Counted from the first letter of the stretch, positions 1 through 13,161 are shown. The stretch is 64,000 bases of DNA from Eremophila alpestris peregrina (GCA_009792885.1 WMCF01000035.1:5126000-5189999); one strand, 5' to 3'. A program made the numbers and translations. Notes: a model not told the origin generated them from the letters alone.

Positions 1-570
1 TAGTGGTTTCCTAGAAAGTAGTGAAAAAGGTCTGGAAGTAGAAGAGAAATTCCTGGGAAGCAGCATCAATAAATTCCTAGGAGGAATGAGGAATATTTTC
101 AGAAAATCCTAGAGGCAATTCCTAGGGAATAACAGGAGGAAAACAACAGGAAGTATCTGTAAAGAATCTTAGGAAGTAGTTGGGAATTTCCTAGGAAGCC
201 TGCAAAATTCCTACTAACCATTTAGACAAAATTCCCAGAAACCAACAGGAAAGATTCAATAAAGGATGTAGAAGATTCTTAGAGAGCAGTAGGAAAAGAG
301 CTGGAAAGCTTTGGGGAGATTGCTGATGAAAGTACTGAGAAAATAATTTTAGAAAGTAGTGGGCATAAGAAAGCAATTGAAAAGTTCCTAGAAAGTACAG
401 GAGATATTTCTGAAATCCTGCACTAGAAGATTCCCAGAAAGCAGCAGGAGCATTGTTAGAAATCATTTGAAAAGTTCCTAGGAAGGAACAACGTTTCCTG
501 GAAGGCAGAGAGAGAACTGTTAGAAAGCATAAGTATAAATGAAATTCCTTGAAAGATGTTACAAAGTGCT
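1..570. repeat. Decayed ~22-bp minisatellite (purine-rich on plus strand)
   Basis: The core AATTCCTAGRAAGYAGYAGG recurs with substitutions. TCCTAG-like cores start near 9, 51, 75, 107, 120, 167, 189, 209, 233, 277, 347, 386, 416, 432, 476, 496 and 546. Many spacings are near 22 or a multiple (42, 24, 47, 22, 20, 24, 44, 70, 44, 20). The irregular pairs 32+13 and 30+16 also sum to about 45, as expected from an old array of ~22-bp units blurred by indels. The palindrome CCTAGG sits in several copies. The array begins before the window and fades out by about 570. The minus strand has a long open frame here, but it starts at GTG and reflects the repeat composition, not a gene. I do not recognise a repeat family. 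Confidence 0.6.
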
Positions 571-1849
571 TTTGTTCAATATTTAAGGATAAAGCAAATC
601 TTTGGGGAAGCCAGCTAAGGAAAAAGGTACTGGCACTGTGTTTGGTGCTGCTGTAGTTTCTACAATGACTTGAACGTGCAAATTCCTGCACTGAATGTTT
701 AAAATAGGTGTTTGTGTTCTTGATGTCTGAGTAGCTATAGTTGACTCTTCCAGGAAAAAGAGATCGATGGTAATGGGGAGTTCCTTTCAGGATTCAGGTC
801 CAAGCTAATATAATATTTCTCCTCCAGCTGTAGAACATGCTGAGAAGAAAGAATTGCCTTACCTGAGAGTTTGAAGACTCCCTGATGGTATCCCATTAGC
901 TCTCAAATTATTGCTGCTTTTCATGAAGTTCAAAAACTGCAGTTCCCAGCAGATTGCCTTGACAGAGATCACTTTCTTTCACTATACCTTGAAGACATAC
1001 TCAGACTCCATGTGGGCATTAGTTCTGTGTTAGCAACAATCCCTTACAAAAGCAGTAAACCTAAAAAAAATATGCAAGATACTGGAAGCTGATATAGTTT
1101 ACCTGCAATTCTCACACCAGACTCCTCAGAATAGTGTCTAGGATTGGGTCCTGCTTTATGGATGACTAGCAAGGGTTAAGACAAAAATATTTCTCAGTGG
1201 CCTGGAGTAGCTTTGCATTGTTAAAATGTGATCTGTAAAGGATCACAAGCTCAGAAAATGAGTTCGTATGTGAGTGGTAAGAAATGGACGTTGAGAAGGC
1301 ACAATAAAGACTTTGTGCCCCTCTCACCTTAGATTGTTCTTAGTTCATTCTAAAACCTCTTCCTGTGTCCTTTTGTACCTTTGAATTGCCAGGGTTCTTT
1401 CTGCCTCTGTGTGTCTCTCATTGCCACAGATGGAGTTTCCACACCTGCCAGGAGTGATCTTTTGTCCCTTGTTCCCTGTGCAATTTTCAATGCCTCATTC
1501 ATCAGGAATCCACTGCTTGGCTTTCTTTGCCTGAGCTGATTCCAGCATGGCATATCCCTTAAGGTTTCCCATCTGCTTTTCTCTCTTTGTGGTGATCAGT
1601 GCCATTCTCTGCCTCTGACTGAAGGCAGTTGAAGCTGAAGGTGCTGACCATGTCCATGTTCTAATAGGAAAACAAACTCCTGTGGAATTAATGGTGTGAT
1701 GTTGTAGATTGTTGCATGCTGCCTGTCTCTTACAGACATCTAGTGAAGGGAGGCTATAGGAGTGTATCCTGCTGGTCATTTAGAAATGACTCAGCAGTGC
1801 AGAAACCATTTCAACTTAAACAAAATAAATAATAATTGAAAAAAAAAAG
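571..1849. other. Unique non-coding stretch with a polyA-like tail at its end
   Basis: No exon, transposon or structured RNA is recognisable. The minus strand between 1350 and 1779 carries two overlapping open frames (67 and 94 residues) with lysine- and glutamine-rich composition. Neither resembles a protein family I know. On the plus strand the stretch ends with AATAAA at 1824-1829 followed by ten A at 1839-1848. That could be the tail of a retroposed transcript or simply an A-rich spot. No target-site duplication or coding homology was found to support retroposition. Confidence 0.45.
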
Positions 1850-4648
1850 AAGGCTGTTGTATTGACACAGAATCCTCACCAGGTTTTATCAGTATATGAA
1901 AACCATAGCTTCAAATTGTCAAACCAAATAGGCCAAAAGATAATTGCAGGCAGAAAGATTCAAATGGAAGTTCATTTGCTCTGGCATTGTATCTCTGCTG
2001 ATGAATAGCAACAGCTCCTTCTGAGGCTGAAATTATGTGCTTATCTCTGTCCTCCAATGAAAAATATTTTTTTTATATCTACCAGGTAGATAACCCTAAT
2101 GCTAATCTTAATGTTAACAGATTATATTTTTCAAAGCCTTCTAAAAATGCTTCCGTATTTTCTCTATTGTATATTTGAAGAAGTGAAAAATATATGTCTG
2201 TAAATAGTCATGGTAATTCTGACTATTAATAACTCTTGTTATTTTTATGCCAAATATGTTCACTCTTTGACAAGTGACAATAGAATTTCTCACTGGCTTT
2301 TTCCACCAAAGGCTTGGTTTTTACATTTAAATACAAGTGACATTGAGTATGAGAAAACATAAACTGAAAAACTTTTCAAGTATCTTTCAGAGAGAGCTGA
2401 GGACTTTGTTTTCTTTAGTACTTCTTTAGCTCTTACAAAGCCTTGCTTTGCCAAGTGCCTGCATTTTCTTCTGGATTCCTGCTAGCATTGGTGTAAATAA
2501 TTAGAAATTGTGTCGTCTATCTAAGTGCTGAGGGCTAGGAAAGGAAATGACTGTGAGAAATAGAAGGATAATTCTGCATTTTTACCTTCTCGTCTTCATT
2601 GTGGGAGTTTCTGTTTACTTTAACAGTGAAGGTGTGATGGGAGATCTGAGTGGAACCCATTATTGTAATTCAGTCCAAGTCAAAAGCATAATGGGATAGA
2701 TCACACAGGTATTTCTTTAAAAATAATATCAGGGACTGGAAAAAGAAAAGCAGAATTTTGCTTGCACTTACATAGGCCAACAAAGGACTTGTAAAAGGAA
2801 AAGATGAAACACAGAGCTAATTAAGTATAAATAGCATATTGCATCCAGTTTTCATAATGCAGTAGCTTCCCATCTAACATAACATTTTTAAAGGATATGG
2901 TTCTGCCTTTGAAGGAGAGAGATCTGAGCTCCAGGGAATGGGCTTTTTTCACCCTTTCTTATTGCAGCCTGCCTCTCACTGTGTGTGTTGTTTGTAACCT
3001 TAGTTCTGAACTGAATCTCATTTAGTAACACTGGAACACAGGACAAATACAAATGATGGAAAGTTGGCTATATGAAAGTACATTCCTAAAAGTGTTAAAG
3101 AAAAAAATTGCGTCAGAAAAATCACCTTGAAGCTAGACCAGTAGTTAAAGAACTAATTTCTTAGGCTGGATGTCAGTACTCCCAGCATGACTTGGTCTCC
3201 AAGTTGCAGTGCTTAAATTGCCAAAACTCCTGCTAAAGTCATTCCTAAAATGGTGTATGAGGAAAAAAATTGTCAGTATTGTGGTCTGTGGTGCTGTGAC
3301 TGACAAAACCACAAAATGATGGATATAAATTATTCACAGAAAAACAGCATATTCTTGATGAGAAGAACACAGTGTCAGTCTCATGGAGTTTTATGGAAGC
3401 AATGATGAAAATTAAAGAGATCAGCAAAACAAACTTTAAGGTGTCAGTAATTTTTGGTTGTGAGTTCTAGAATTGTAATAGTCCACCCATCTAATGGGTT
3501 TTAAACTGACCAACATCAGTTTCCTGCTTAGGCATGCAAATAATTTCCCAGATCCATGACTTGTAACTAAATGTATGGTTATCAATGGTTTTTGTATTCT
3601 ATTTTAAGGGTCTTTTGGAAACACTTTCAAACACTGGAAAAGCTTGTTATGTTTCCATAATTAGCTATCAAATGGGCAGAATAATGGTGTTTTTTCTTGT
3701 TTGGGTTGTTTCTTTGTTAGTTTTAATTGCAAAGTGTGTGTAATCACAGGAAAGAATGAGATCTGAAACCTTGCTCTCTTTCACTTGGGTCTAGAATCTG
3801 TTTCAGCTTACCCCGTTACCTGTTTGAATTTGGATAAATTGCTCTGCCCTTCTGCATTTTGTTTTTCCCTCTCCAGTGAGTTCATTGAAGCTGAGACTGG
3901 CTCTGCAGCTTGGCTTTCTGGGCCACAAAATTATCACTGCTGAAACAGCAGAAAGCAGGCTGGGGGACAGGTCTGTTTTCCATAAAGTTATTGGCAGAAC
4001 TGATTGGTTCTAGTGAGCAAGGAAGGTCCTTGATGTTACAAGAATGCACATGTACAGGAAGTGGTAGTATATTCCATAATGCTTTTGTAAAGGGTTTTCT
4101 TGTTGCTTGTCCACAATGTTGTGAGAGCTTTTCAGTACTTTTTTTTTTTAAAAATCTTAAATAATTTTGGTGAGTGTGTATCAAGTATAACTTAGTTCAG
4201 ACTACCTTTCTTCTATAGAGTTTCACTGAAATCACAGACTTCATGAGCTCAGACTGTAGCTCTGGCTCTGCTGTCAGTTCAGCATCTTCACTATTGCAAG
4301 AAGATTTCTAAAATATCATCCTTACCTGGGTTTTCTTTGCTGGTTTTATTTTTTTTTTTTTCTGGCAGAGATATACACTGAAAGGAAAAGAGCTCATAAT
4401 CCCTAGTGCCTCTATATCTGTTTCCAGAAGTCATCCATTACAGCATTGCTTCTGAATAGAAGCTGAGGGTGTTAATTAATTAGTCTGCACACTGAGAGCC
4501 GTCTGTAATTGCAGTTTTCAGGAGCAAGGGTAAACATCAAGGTGGGAATACAGTCAAGCTATGAAAAGGAAGAGTGAAGAGAGGCTGTATCCACGTTGAT
4601 CCAAATAAACCAGACTGCTTAGAAACAGGCTAGTTTAATATGATTTTT
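1850..4648. other. AT-rich unique sequence, no gene seen
   Basis: Nothing gene-like is visible. Minor items are a T-run near 2069-2077, the short palindrome CTACCAGGTAG just after it (about 2079-2089), a T-run at 4139-4149 and a 13-T run at 4349-4361. Open frames here (for example about 84-100 residues on both strands at 3882-4184) overlap in opposite strands and show no family motif, so I treat them as chance. Confidence 0.55.
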
Positions 4649-4649
4649 C

Positions 4650-4671
4650 AAAACAAAACAAAACAAAAAAA
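4650..4671. repeat. (AAAAC)n microsatellite
   Basis: Three AAAAC-type units run into an A-run. It is a short simple repeat in unique sequence. Confidence 0.8.
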
Positions 4672-7530
4672 GCCAGCAAAAATCCAATCCCAAAACAAGA
4701 AATCGTGGAATGAAGTAATGCTTCACTACTAGGCTTTTCAAAGAGAATATTTTGTTGTCATTACCAAAGATCTGAATTAGTTTCAGTGTTGTGTTGCCAT
4801 GCCAACAGGAGACTCGTCAGCTTGTTTGCTCCTGCTGTCAGAATAATACATTTCTGAGTTTAGTCCTGCGAGTAAGCCAACTGTAGCCTGAGTGAAACAC
4901 CACAGCCTTCTTTAAGAATTAAAAACAGGATCTTCAAATAGATGCATATGGAGTGATCAGAACATAAAGATGAGCTCATAGGTGGAATAGGAAAGGTTTT
5001 GTTTCTTTTTGAAAAATATCTTCCTAATTAACAAAATGTATGAATAATCACATAATTTCAGGAGAATTTTATTTTTTATTTTTGGTATCACAGTGATGGA
5101 TGTTAGCTAACAAATAGATTGGGAATTCTCTGAAGGCTTGGCAAGTGGCACTAGACCAAGATGTGATTAATTACTCAGGGAAAGTGTTGATAAAGCCCAA
5201 ATCTGCAGAGTTTCAGCACGTATACAGCAGTTATCTGAGTAGACTGAATGAAGCATCCTTGGCACAGCCTAGCAGATAATGCCCAACGTGAGTTATATAT
5301 AGATAATGCCCAACATGCAGTGATACTCCCTGCTTCCCTGCTACAAATTGTACAAGCTAGAGACATTAATATTAATCTGGCCCTCGACATTGATATAATA
5401 CCCCTGGAATCCAGACATCGGCTCTTTTCCAACATTTCTGATGGTAGCCACCAAGGCCCTTTTCTCATTTTCTTCACCGTGAAAAACTGATTTTACTGAA
5501 TTTTCAGATGGCTTCATTCCACAATTTAGCTTATGCTCTTTACCTGATCAGGCTTTTACTCCTGCTTCCACCAGGAACATTTTAGATGCTGGTTTTGATT
5601 GAAGACCATCATATTTCAGTAACCCATTTACCTAGACAAAAATGTTACCACGCTCTGTAGCTGCATCGTGTGTATAAATGAGGATGGGATCAAAAGATAG
5701 CTGATGGCACCTCTACACAAGGAAGGTGGAGGTGTAACAGTCACTGGATTTTCAGAAGTATTTCTGTTGCAGCAGGACAAGGGACAGAATCAGGTCTTGA
5801 GGAAACAAGGTGAGGATGGTGTGGGAATAAATACATGATCCTTGCTCACATAAGAGGTGGCTGATGTCCTTGGTGAATACTGAACCAGAACTAACACTAC
5901 TGTGTTACAGCTACCTGGGGATGTAACTGAAGCTTAACCCAACAAGTGTCTACATTGTGAATGAAAGATGCCCAAATTAGGATCATTACATTTAAACAGG
6001 TGATATTGAAAGCACTGCCAGATTTGCTGTGCTCTAGGTGTGTGTTCTTGCTCTCTCCCAGCCTGTTGTGAGGCAGGTCCTGAGTGCACACCAGCTCTTT
6101 GCCCTGCATGTGCACGATTTTGATTTTAGAGGAGAAAACCTAGAGCAAGGATGTGAAGAGGAGCTGTGGTGGGGCAGACTGGAAGCCTGATGTGCCTTAT
6201 GGCACAGACTGGCAGCTCACTGCAAAAGCACTTTAGAACACTTCATTGACTTTAGGGCCTGGCTAAAGGCTCTAAAAGCTCTGTGTATTTCTGTGACTGT
6301 AAGGAACATCTGGAGTTTTCATATGAGTGACAATATATCTTAGCATTGGGGTACAGCCAGAGTCTTTAGAGTTCAGAGTAAATTCTGTGTTTATGTATTG
6401 TGGGGATTTTTAAGGCCTATTCCCTTGTCATTTGCATCTATAGTTCTGTGTGATACTACCATTTTCAGAGATGGAATAACATATCCTGATCCAATATGAC
6501 AATGCCTATATTTCTATTCAGTATTTGAATTAAGTAGGGATGCAATGATAAGGGCATCCAGAATTAGGCTCCTAATAAATATAAATGATGTATTTTATTT
6601 GTTGTATAATTTATTGTTCATTTATGCGTTCTTCTTTGCATGAGTTAGCCTTTCATGCTCATTTCTCTGACAGCTGGATTCATCAGAAGGATAACCAGGA
6701 GATATTTTTCATTTTAACAAATATAAATGGCAACCTGGTGCTTCCTTACCTGTTTTATGAAGCATACAGTGTAGCTTTTGGAGTAATTACTAGGTGTCGG
6801 TTTAAAAATGAACAGAGGGGGGTTAAAAAAGGGAAAAGCAGCAATTTCAAAAATACTGGTCAGAGAATTCAAATCTAGAGAAAGCTTATTAATGAATTGA
6901 ATATATCTCCTGCACAAAATGGATTTTGAACAAATTGGGGTCCTGTTAAGTACAAAGTGATTATGCATCTGAAAGGAGTTTGATAGTTTTCAGTTTTAAT
7001 AGTGTATATGCTTAATTCTGCTCAGTGAAGTCCCCTATAAAAATGTACATGGCTGAATCCAAACCATTGCAAATCAAAATGTTAATGTGATTTCTGTGTG
7101 TCATTAGCAATTTTTGGGGGGCTTTTGGTGTGTGTTAGCCCCTGGATATTGCACGGTAAAGATGAAAACTTAGTGGCTTTTAGGGTAGAACTAGTAATGA
7201 GAAAACTAATGTGTTCTGTTGTTTTTGTTATCAAGCAAGAACATTGATTTTACTGAGGTGGGAAGGAAACTCATGCTAAAACTTCAGGGGAAACAATGCC
7301 CTATCTCTCTGAAAGAGAAGCAAGACATTATCAAGTGTTTAAGTCCTTGAGAGAAATGAGAGCAAATCAGGTGACAGAAAAATCTGACAAAAATCCCCCA
7401 ACTATTTATTGCTGGTTTTCCTCAGAAGAGTACATCAGGATGGTTAAATAATCATATCAGGACTGCATTTTGCATAGGTTTTATTTGTCTGCATAAATTT
7501 TATGCAGCTCTTAAAAGAGTTCTGTTCTTT
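4672..7530. other. Unique non-coding sequence with one small tandem duplication
   Basis: No exon or transposon is recognised. The one structured item is a duplication with 27-bp period, annotated separately. G-runs of six occur near 6817 and 7117. Open frames at 5175-5490 lie on both strands over the duplication and are not credible genes. Confidence 0.55.
5274..5314. repeat. Small direct repeat, period 27 bp
   Basis: AGATAATGCCCAAC occurs at 5274-5287 and again at 5301-5314, separated by a TATA-rich linker. This is consistent with a single local tandem duplication by slippage. Confidence 0.75.
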
Positions 7531-8135
7531 GTGATTCTTTGGCACTTTGTGGCACATTTAAATTTTTACAAGAGGGCCTGGCTGAAAGGCAGCAAACAGA
7601 GTTCATCGGTTGGTCACTCTGCTGGGCCTGGAGATGCAAAAGCAGAGATGCAAAGTCCTCAGGGTCTAGTTTTCCCTCCCAGCCATTCACTGGAGTCTGG
7701 ATCCGTGTGCTCCCCACTGTGCCTCAGCTGCACAGGAGCTTTAGGCAGACTTCCCTTGTGTGCCAGCCGGGAGTGCAGTCTGAGCCTGGTGGAAGGGAAA
7801 ATCCTGATCACACCCAGCCAGGTCCTCACTGGGGCCACGATGGGGCTCCTGGGTGTGCAGGATATGAGGTAAAACATCAGCTCCAGAGGGCTCACTGGGT
7901 GTCTCTCACTGGCCAGGAGTTGTTAGATGGCACTTGTGTGACACCAAGGGCAGGAGCTCAGTGCCAAGAGCCCTCTGCAGCCCATCATGCAGCCACTGCT
8001 CAGGCTGTGCTTGGCTCAGGTGCCTGCATTTCTCAATCACAACATCCAGCATGCAGGGCTGGCAGTCTGAGAAGGAAATTCCACAGGCACAGCAGGTAAA
8101 GCCATCTCCCATGCTCTGCATCCAAACTCAGTGAA
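7531..8135. other. GC-richer patch, no CpG island, origin unknown
   Basis: Compared with its AT-rich flanks this patch is visibly richer in G and C, with many CAG/CTG-type trinucleotides but few CpG. Long open frames exist on both strands, the longest about 186 codons at 7539-8099. That frame begins at TTG rather than ATG and its translation resembles no family I know. A donor-like CAG|GTAAAG occurs near 8094. The patch could be an old unrecognised transposon, a non-coding RNA exon or simple compositional drift, and I cannot choose among these. Confidence 0.35.
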
Positions 8136-9050
8136 TGCCTGATAGGAATAAATGTATCATTCACACAAAGGGAAACCACACATGAGAATTGTCCAGGGAA
8201 TTCTGTGTTTGGCCTCAGCAGTGAAGAAAGCTATTTTTAATATGAAGGATGCATTTTTTACTAGTAATTCCTTTCTTTTCCAGTTTTATGCAACTCTTCA
8301 TTCATCTAAAGGTATTGAATACAAATGTAATTATATGCATTGAGTAATTTTTTTCTTGGAGTAGGGGAAATTACATATCTTTTAAGCTGTATTTGAGTTT
8401 ATTCTTGGAAGATTTTGTGCAGCATTTATGCTTTGACCTGTCTCTAGGATTTATAACTTTTATTCATGAAAGGAAGAAATCTACAGTTGGATGAAGGAAT
8501 AAAAAAATCAAGCCCAAGCAAAGAGGTTAATTTATAAATAAGTAAATAAATAGACAGGATCACTGTGCTATGTCTTTGTAATATGAATATGCTAATTTGT
8601 TCAAGTTCCAGGGTACCTAGCTGAGCAAAAGTTAAGTACAATTACTTTAAAATTAATGCCATAAATGAATGGGTTGGAACATTTAAGGAGATTGTATTTC
8701 CTGCTCTACATGTTTCAGTTTTAATTTGTTTCCTATTTAAAAATTAAAACCAAGGATTTAATGAATAAAATTGGTATTTGTTAATCAGGCTTAAATTCTG
8801 TATCTTAATTATTTCTGCAAGGAATTTAATGTATCAGGTTATTAGAAAACTGACAAAGCAAGCAAAAAAATGAATTTTCACTTTTAAATGCTGTTTTAGT
8901 GCCTCACAGTTGGAGCTTGTTAAAAATTATTATATTGAAGGAAAAAGAGTAGATTTTAAATGTTAAAAGTAGTACAAATTTGACACCTGTTTCCTGCTTT
9001 GAAAGCTTCCCTCCTACGTAATTCGTGCATCTCCATTCTACTCTGAACCA
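8136..9050. other. AT-rich unique sequence, nothing recognised
   Basis: The stretch is composed of T/A-rich words with an AAATAAGTAAATAAAT simple-repeat-like spot near 8534-8552. No exon, RNA gene or transposon end is visible. Confidence 0.55.
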
Positions 9051-9295
9051 CTGATCAAGTGTACAGTGAGGAGGGGATGTGTGCACCATATGTGGGGTAA
9101 GGGGCAGGGTTGTGCCTCCCAGAGAGCCAAAAAGATCCATTGCCTCAGAGGGCACAGCCTGCCATCACTGGTGCCCACAGCATTCTGCCCAAAAGCAGCA
9201 GGAGCCACACCCTGCTGGAAAACTCCTTCCTCCTCTGGAGTACAGGGAGCCAGGGGAAGGCACTGCTGGTTTTCACCTCTGCCACTTCTGAAACT
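9051..9295. other. Short GC-richer patch, origin unknown
   Basis: A roughly 245-bp island of higher GC content is open in several frames on both strands at once. Simultaneous openness in many frames is what low stop-codon density in GC-rich DNA produces, so it is not evidence of a gene. No transposon family is recognised. Confidence 0.35.
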
Positions 9296-12200
9296 CATTT
9301 CTACATTTGAGCAAATTTGAATTTGACTTTTCTTAGAAAACAATTTAAGGGAATTCCTTGGAATCCTTCAATGCATAACAGACATTCAGCATGTCTGGTC
9401 ATGAAAGAGAAATTGATGTGAGGTTGAGAGGGAAGCAGTCAAAGACCACCTGGGTGTTTTTGGAAATACCAAATAATTACTGTATGAAATCTCCTTATTT
9501 AGATACATTTTTGTATAAGCCACTAGAGCTGTGTGACTTGGAGGTTTCCCATGAATGCCTCACAACTTCAGGAATGAGTGTGTTAAAACCTCTAATCTGT
9601 CCCCAAAAGCTCAGCCAAACTGAAGCCATGAAGAAGTGCCATTAAGAGTTTTTAAATGTTATGCCAAGGTTGCTGCTTTTCAGACAGTAGGAGGAAGCCA
9701 TACATCTCTACATACATTTCATATGTGTTTCACTGTAACAATCAATCATATGCTTGGAAATTCAGGCTCATGGAATCCTTTCTTTTGAGAGACTGGCCTG
9801 AAGCTTTTAGTGCCAAAAAAGCAGCTGTTGAAGGCAACTTTTTTTTCCTGAAATCCTGTTTTGATGTTAGAATGACATATGGGGGAAATGGGAGTGAGAT
9901 GGTGATCTTGTTTCCCAAGGAACCAGCTGTGTGCACGCTCCTGGACTGGAGGTGCCACTGTGATGTATTTCCCATCCATCAGAGGGCTTTACTGGACAAA
10001 TTGTGAGGGGTGTTGGAAGTGATAAAAGGAATGCATCACTGCATATTTGCTTTACAAGCAAGATACACAAACAGAATGTTCTCCCTCAGCCCTATGCAGA
10101 AGTATCCCCAGTGCCCTTATAAAAATTGATCTGCCCTTTGAAGCCCTGTGCAGTCTGAAATGATGGGATTTCAGTCTGCAGAAGGGGGATTAAGGACCTG
10201 GCCTCCTGATAATTCTGACAGCCCTCTAACGCCATTTTACTTGACTGTCACAACCAGTACCAAGGTTTTAATGCTGTGGCTAAACAGAGATGTAATAGAT
10301 TACATCATCAACCAAGACAAGATTTAAAAAATAATACATGTGTAGACATTTTAGAGCAGCATAATTGTTAATTAGGTTTCATTTTCTATAGAGTGATAGA
10401 GAAAAGTGAAGTCCGTGACTGAACACCTATTGCAGTAGGAGGAAGGAGCAAATCCTTTTAATGACAAGTGCCTTAGAGACACTGAGCTAACACTGAAGTA
10501 GTACAGAGTCTGTGAAAAACTGAGCTACTTATCTAAAAACTACATTGTAACTCTATACAGAGTACAGGTTTGCTCTCAACACTGTCCTATATCCTGCCCT
10601 TTTAGAAAGCTGAAGTCTGGAGCTGTAAAATGTGGCTGTGTTCAGCAGGATAGACACCAAGCTCTGAAAAAACACAATTATAATAAATGCTGGAGTCTTC
10701 ATTTTCCAACCACTTGTTGTAGCTTCCTGCTTCCACTTATAGAGGGTTTTCTTTTATCTGCTGGGCTGACCAAAGAAAAGATTTATTCATCAAAGATTCT
10801 TAGGTAATTTTCATGAAAGGAAGTCCAAATAAACCTCCTGTTATTTTGGCAGATATTATTTTAACTCTTGTTAAAGTAAAAAGTGAAACCTACTTTAAAA
10901 AGCTGCTGGATAAGCAGCTGTTACTGTTACCTACAGTAGCAAAGTGCAAACATTAAATATAAATTTCATTAAAATGTGTATTTAAGAAATATTTTAAAAT
11001 ATTCTTCTGAATGTTTCAGCTTTAGACTTTTTAATATGGAAGGAGTATTAGACAGTATTTTGTTACAATAAAATCAAGTATTGTGAACAGCCTTTAATAA
11101 AAATGTGGGAAAAAATATCAATACAACAACATTTTAGTAACAGATGGAAAGAGCGTGAAATAATATGTCAAGCAAACTTCCTGTGCTTTTGTTAAACTAG
11201 AATCTTTCAAACATTTAAAGATGTTACATGCTTAAACCCAAAAATTTTCCTTCAGTAAAGTCTAGTTTACTATATTTTGAAAAATCAAGTCCTCCTTTTT
11301 CTTTGCCCACTTCCATTTTCTACTACCTACAAAGCATGGTGGAAAAATAAATACACTAGAGATTGGACATATACAGGAAATGTAATTAAAAACTCTGCTT
11401 GTTCTCTAAGGAACAGAACAATCAGTAGTAGGTAGATACACATTTATAGGTGTGTTTCTCTCCAGAAGCATATGGAGTTCAGAAGAGAAGACATTTTCTT
11501 GCTCATAAGTACTAAAGTATTAATAATAAACATTCTGCTGAATAAGCCACAGGAGAAAAGATAGAGATTTTGTAGTTCTCAAATTTAAAAGCTGATCTTA
11601 GTAAGAAATGTTCCCTGAATTATATTTTATCTCTGAAACTGCTTTATCACATTGGAGAGCAATGGTTTTCTCAGAATTTCTCAAGCAACTTTTTTGAAGA
11701 GATCTGCAATCTCACTGTTTTTGAATGACAGAAAAGGTGTTAGTTGGAAAAGATAAAGACAAAAAATTGTCCAGTTGGCTTTGCAGATGCCATGTTCAGG
11801 ATTCAGAGATACTGGGCAGCCCAGCATACCCTTCTTGAAGAAAGATGGTCCTGTTTTCAAGGGTCATCTGCTTTCCATTCTTTGAATAGCTGGGTCATTG
11901 TGCCTTTTCTTTAAGAAGTTATCTCACAGTCATACCAGATGCCATTATCAGCAAGTTTACTGTGTTATTTGACTTACTTCCTCAGCCTCCTTTCATTTTT
12001 CTAGTTTCTGTTATCTGTGACAGGATATGTAGGGCTTGCAGCAGACAACAATGCATCGAGAGATAAAATGATCTAAAGTATTGTGACTTTACTTTGTCAG
12101 CAAAACTGCTGCTATACTTCCTTTACAATTGCTTTTTTTCCCCCCTCACAATGAATGTAGTTTTATGTTTGTTCAGTATCCTGTAGTTTAAATCCTGATG

Positions 12201-13129
12201 AGGATGCTCAGGATATGAGTGGAGGTACTTCTCAGGATTTTAGCAGTTTCTTCCTTCCCCTGCCTTTAAGAGTATACTCAGAAATATAAAACCTATTCAT
12301 TATATACTGACAGACATCACTAGAGATTTAAAGCACTTTTTTCTTCACTCTTCTGGGTCTTCAGAGATAGATACACAGAGAGATGACCTTACAGTTTTGC
12401 TATTTGGACTTTCCTCATTTGTTCCCAGCTTTTTTGGTAAAGCATATTTTATTTACTGCGATGTACGCAAGGTCAGGATGTGCAGGTAACCCCCAAGCAG
12501 CCTTGCAGCTGATTGTCAAACAAAACTGATTGCAGTAATGTTGCAGTGAAGGTGTAATCCAGATTATCAAGCCAAAATAGAACCTAATTGATGGCCTAAT
12601 GATGAAAGTAGCACTTCTCATTGACTATTCCCCAAGGCTGGTTGTGTTAGGTGACTGAATTTCCACTGCAAAGAAAAGAGCAGCCATTGCATCATAAACT
12701 GAAAAAATTGTATAATAAATGCATACATTTGGATTACTTTAGATTTATAGAGATAAGAGTTCTGAAGTGAAAGTGAGATCTACTTGATAAGGTAATTACA
12801 GGGGCAATCTTATCTAGGCCTGTGTGTATCACTGGGGAATAGGGGCACTGACAAATGGCAACTCTCAAGCTCAGATCTTTTTTAGTCTCTATCCAGCCAT
12901 AATGCTCACAGAAGTCAAGTCAAACCTATGCAAACACACCCATCTTGTGTTTATGTGATTTTGATAAAGCAGATGTACGTGACATTTTTTCTTGCTGTAT
13001 TGTCATAAAATATATGTGAAAAAAGGAAGCTGAATATTAACTTCTTCCTTTTATCCAGCTGTTTCTTCTGGAAACTTATGTCACACAAAAAAGAATAAAG
13101 GGAAATTTATAAGGAAACTTTACCCACAA
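9296..13129. other. AT-rich unique sequence, no gene seen
   Basis: Nearly 4 kb without a defensible gene. The most AT-rich part is about 10860-11270. A T8-C6 junction lies at about 12133-12146. Short open frames occur near 9656-10070 on both strands and have no recognisable motif. I see no transposon termini or RNA genes. Confidence 0.55.
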
Positions 13130-13161
13130 GGCCATCAACATTTGTTGGCCATCAACATTTG
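13130..13161. repeat. Two-copy direct repeat, period 17 bp
   Basis: GGCCATCAACATTTG occurs at 13130-13144 and 13147-13161, separated by TT. The copies are identical, so the duplication is probably recent or is under constraint. Confidence 0.85.

Noticed and set aside
191..691. 166-codon open frame on the minus strand
   Set aside because: It starts at GTG and runs mostly through the decayed 22-bp minisatellite, so its openness follows from repeat composition. Repeated FLGTFQ-like words in the translation echo the DNA repeat.
7539..8099. Longest open frame in the window (about 186 codons, plus strand)
   Set aside because: It begins at TTG rather than ATG, lies in a GC-rich patch where stops are rare, is overlapped by open frames on both strands, and shows no domain or family resemblance.
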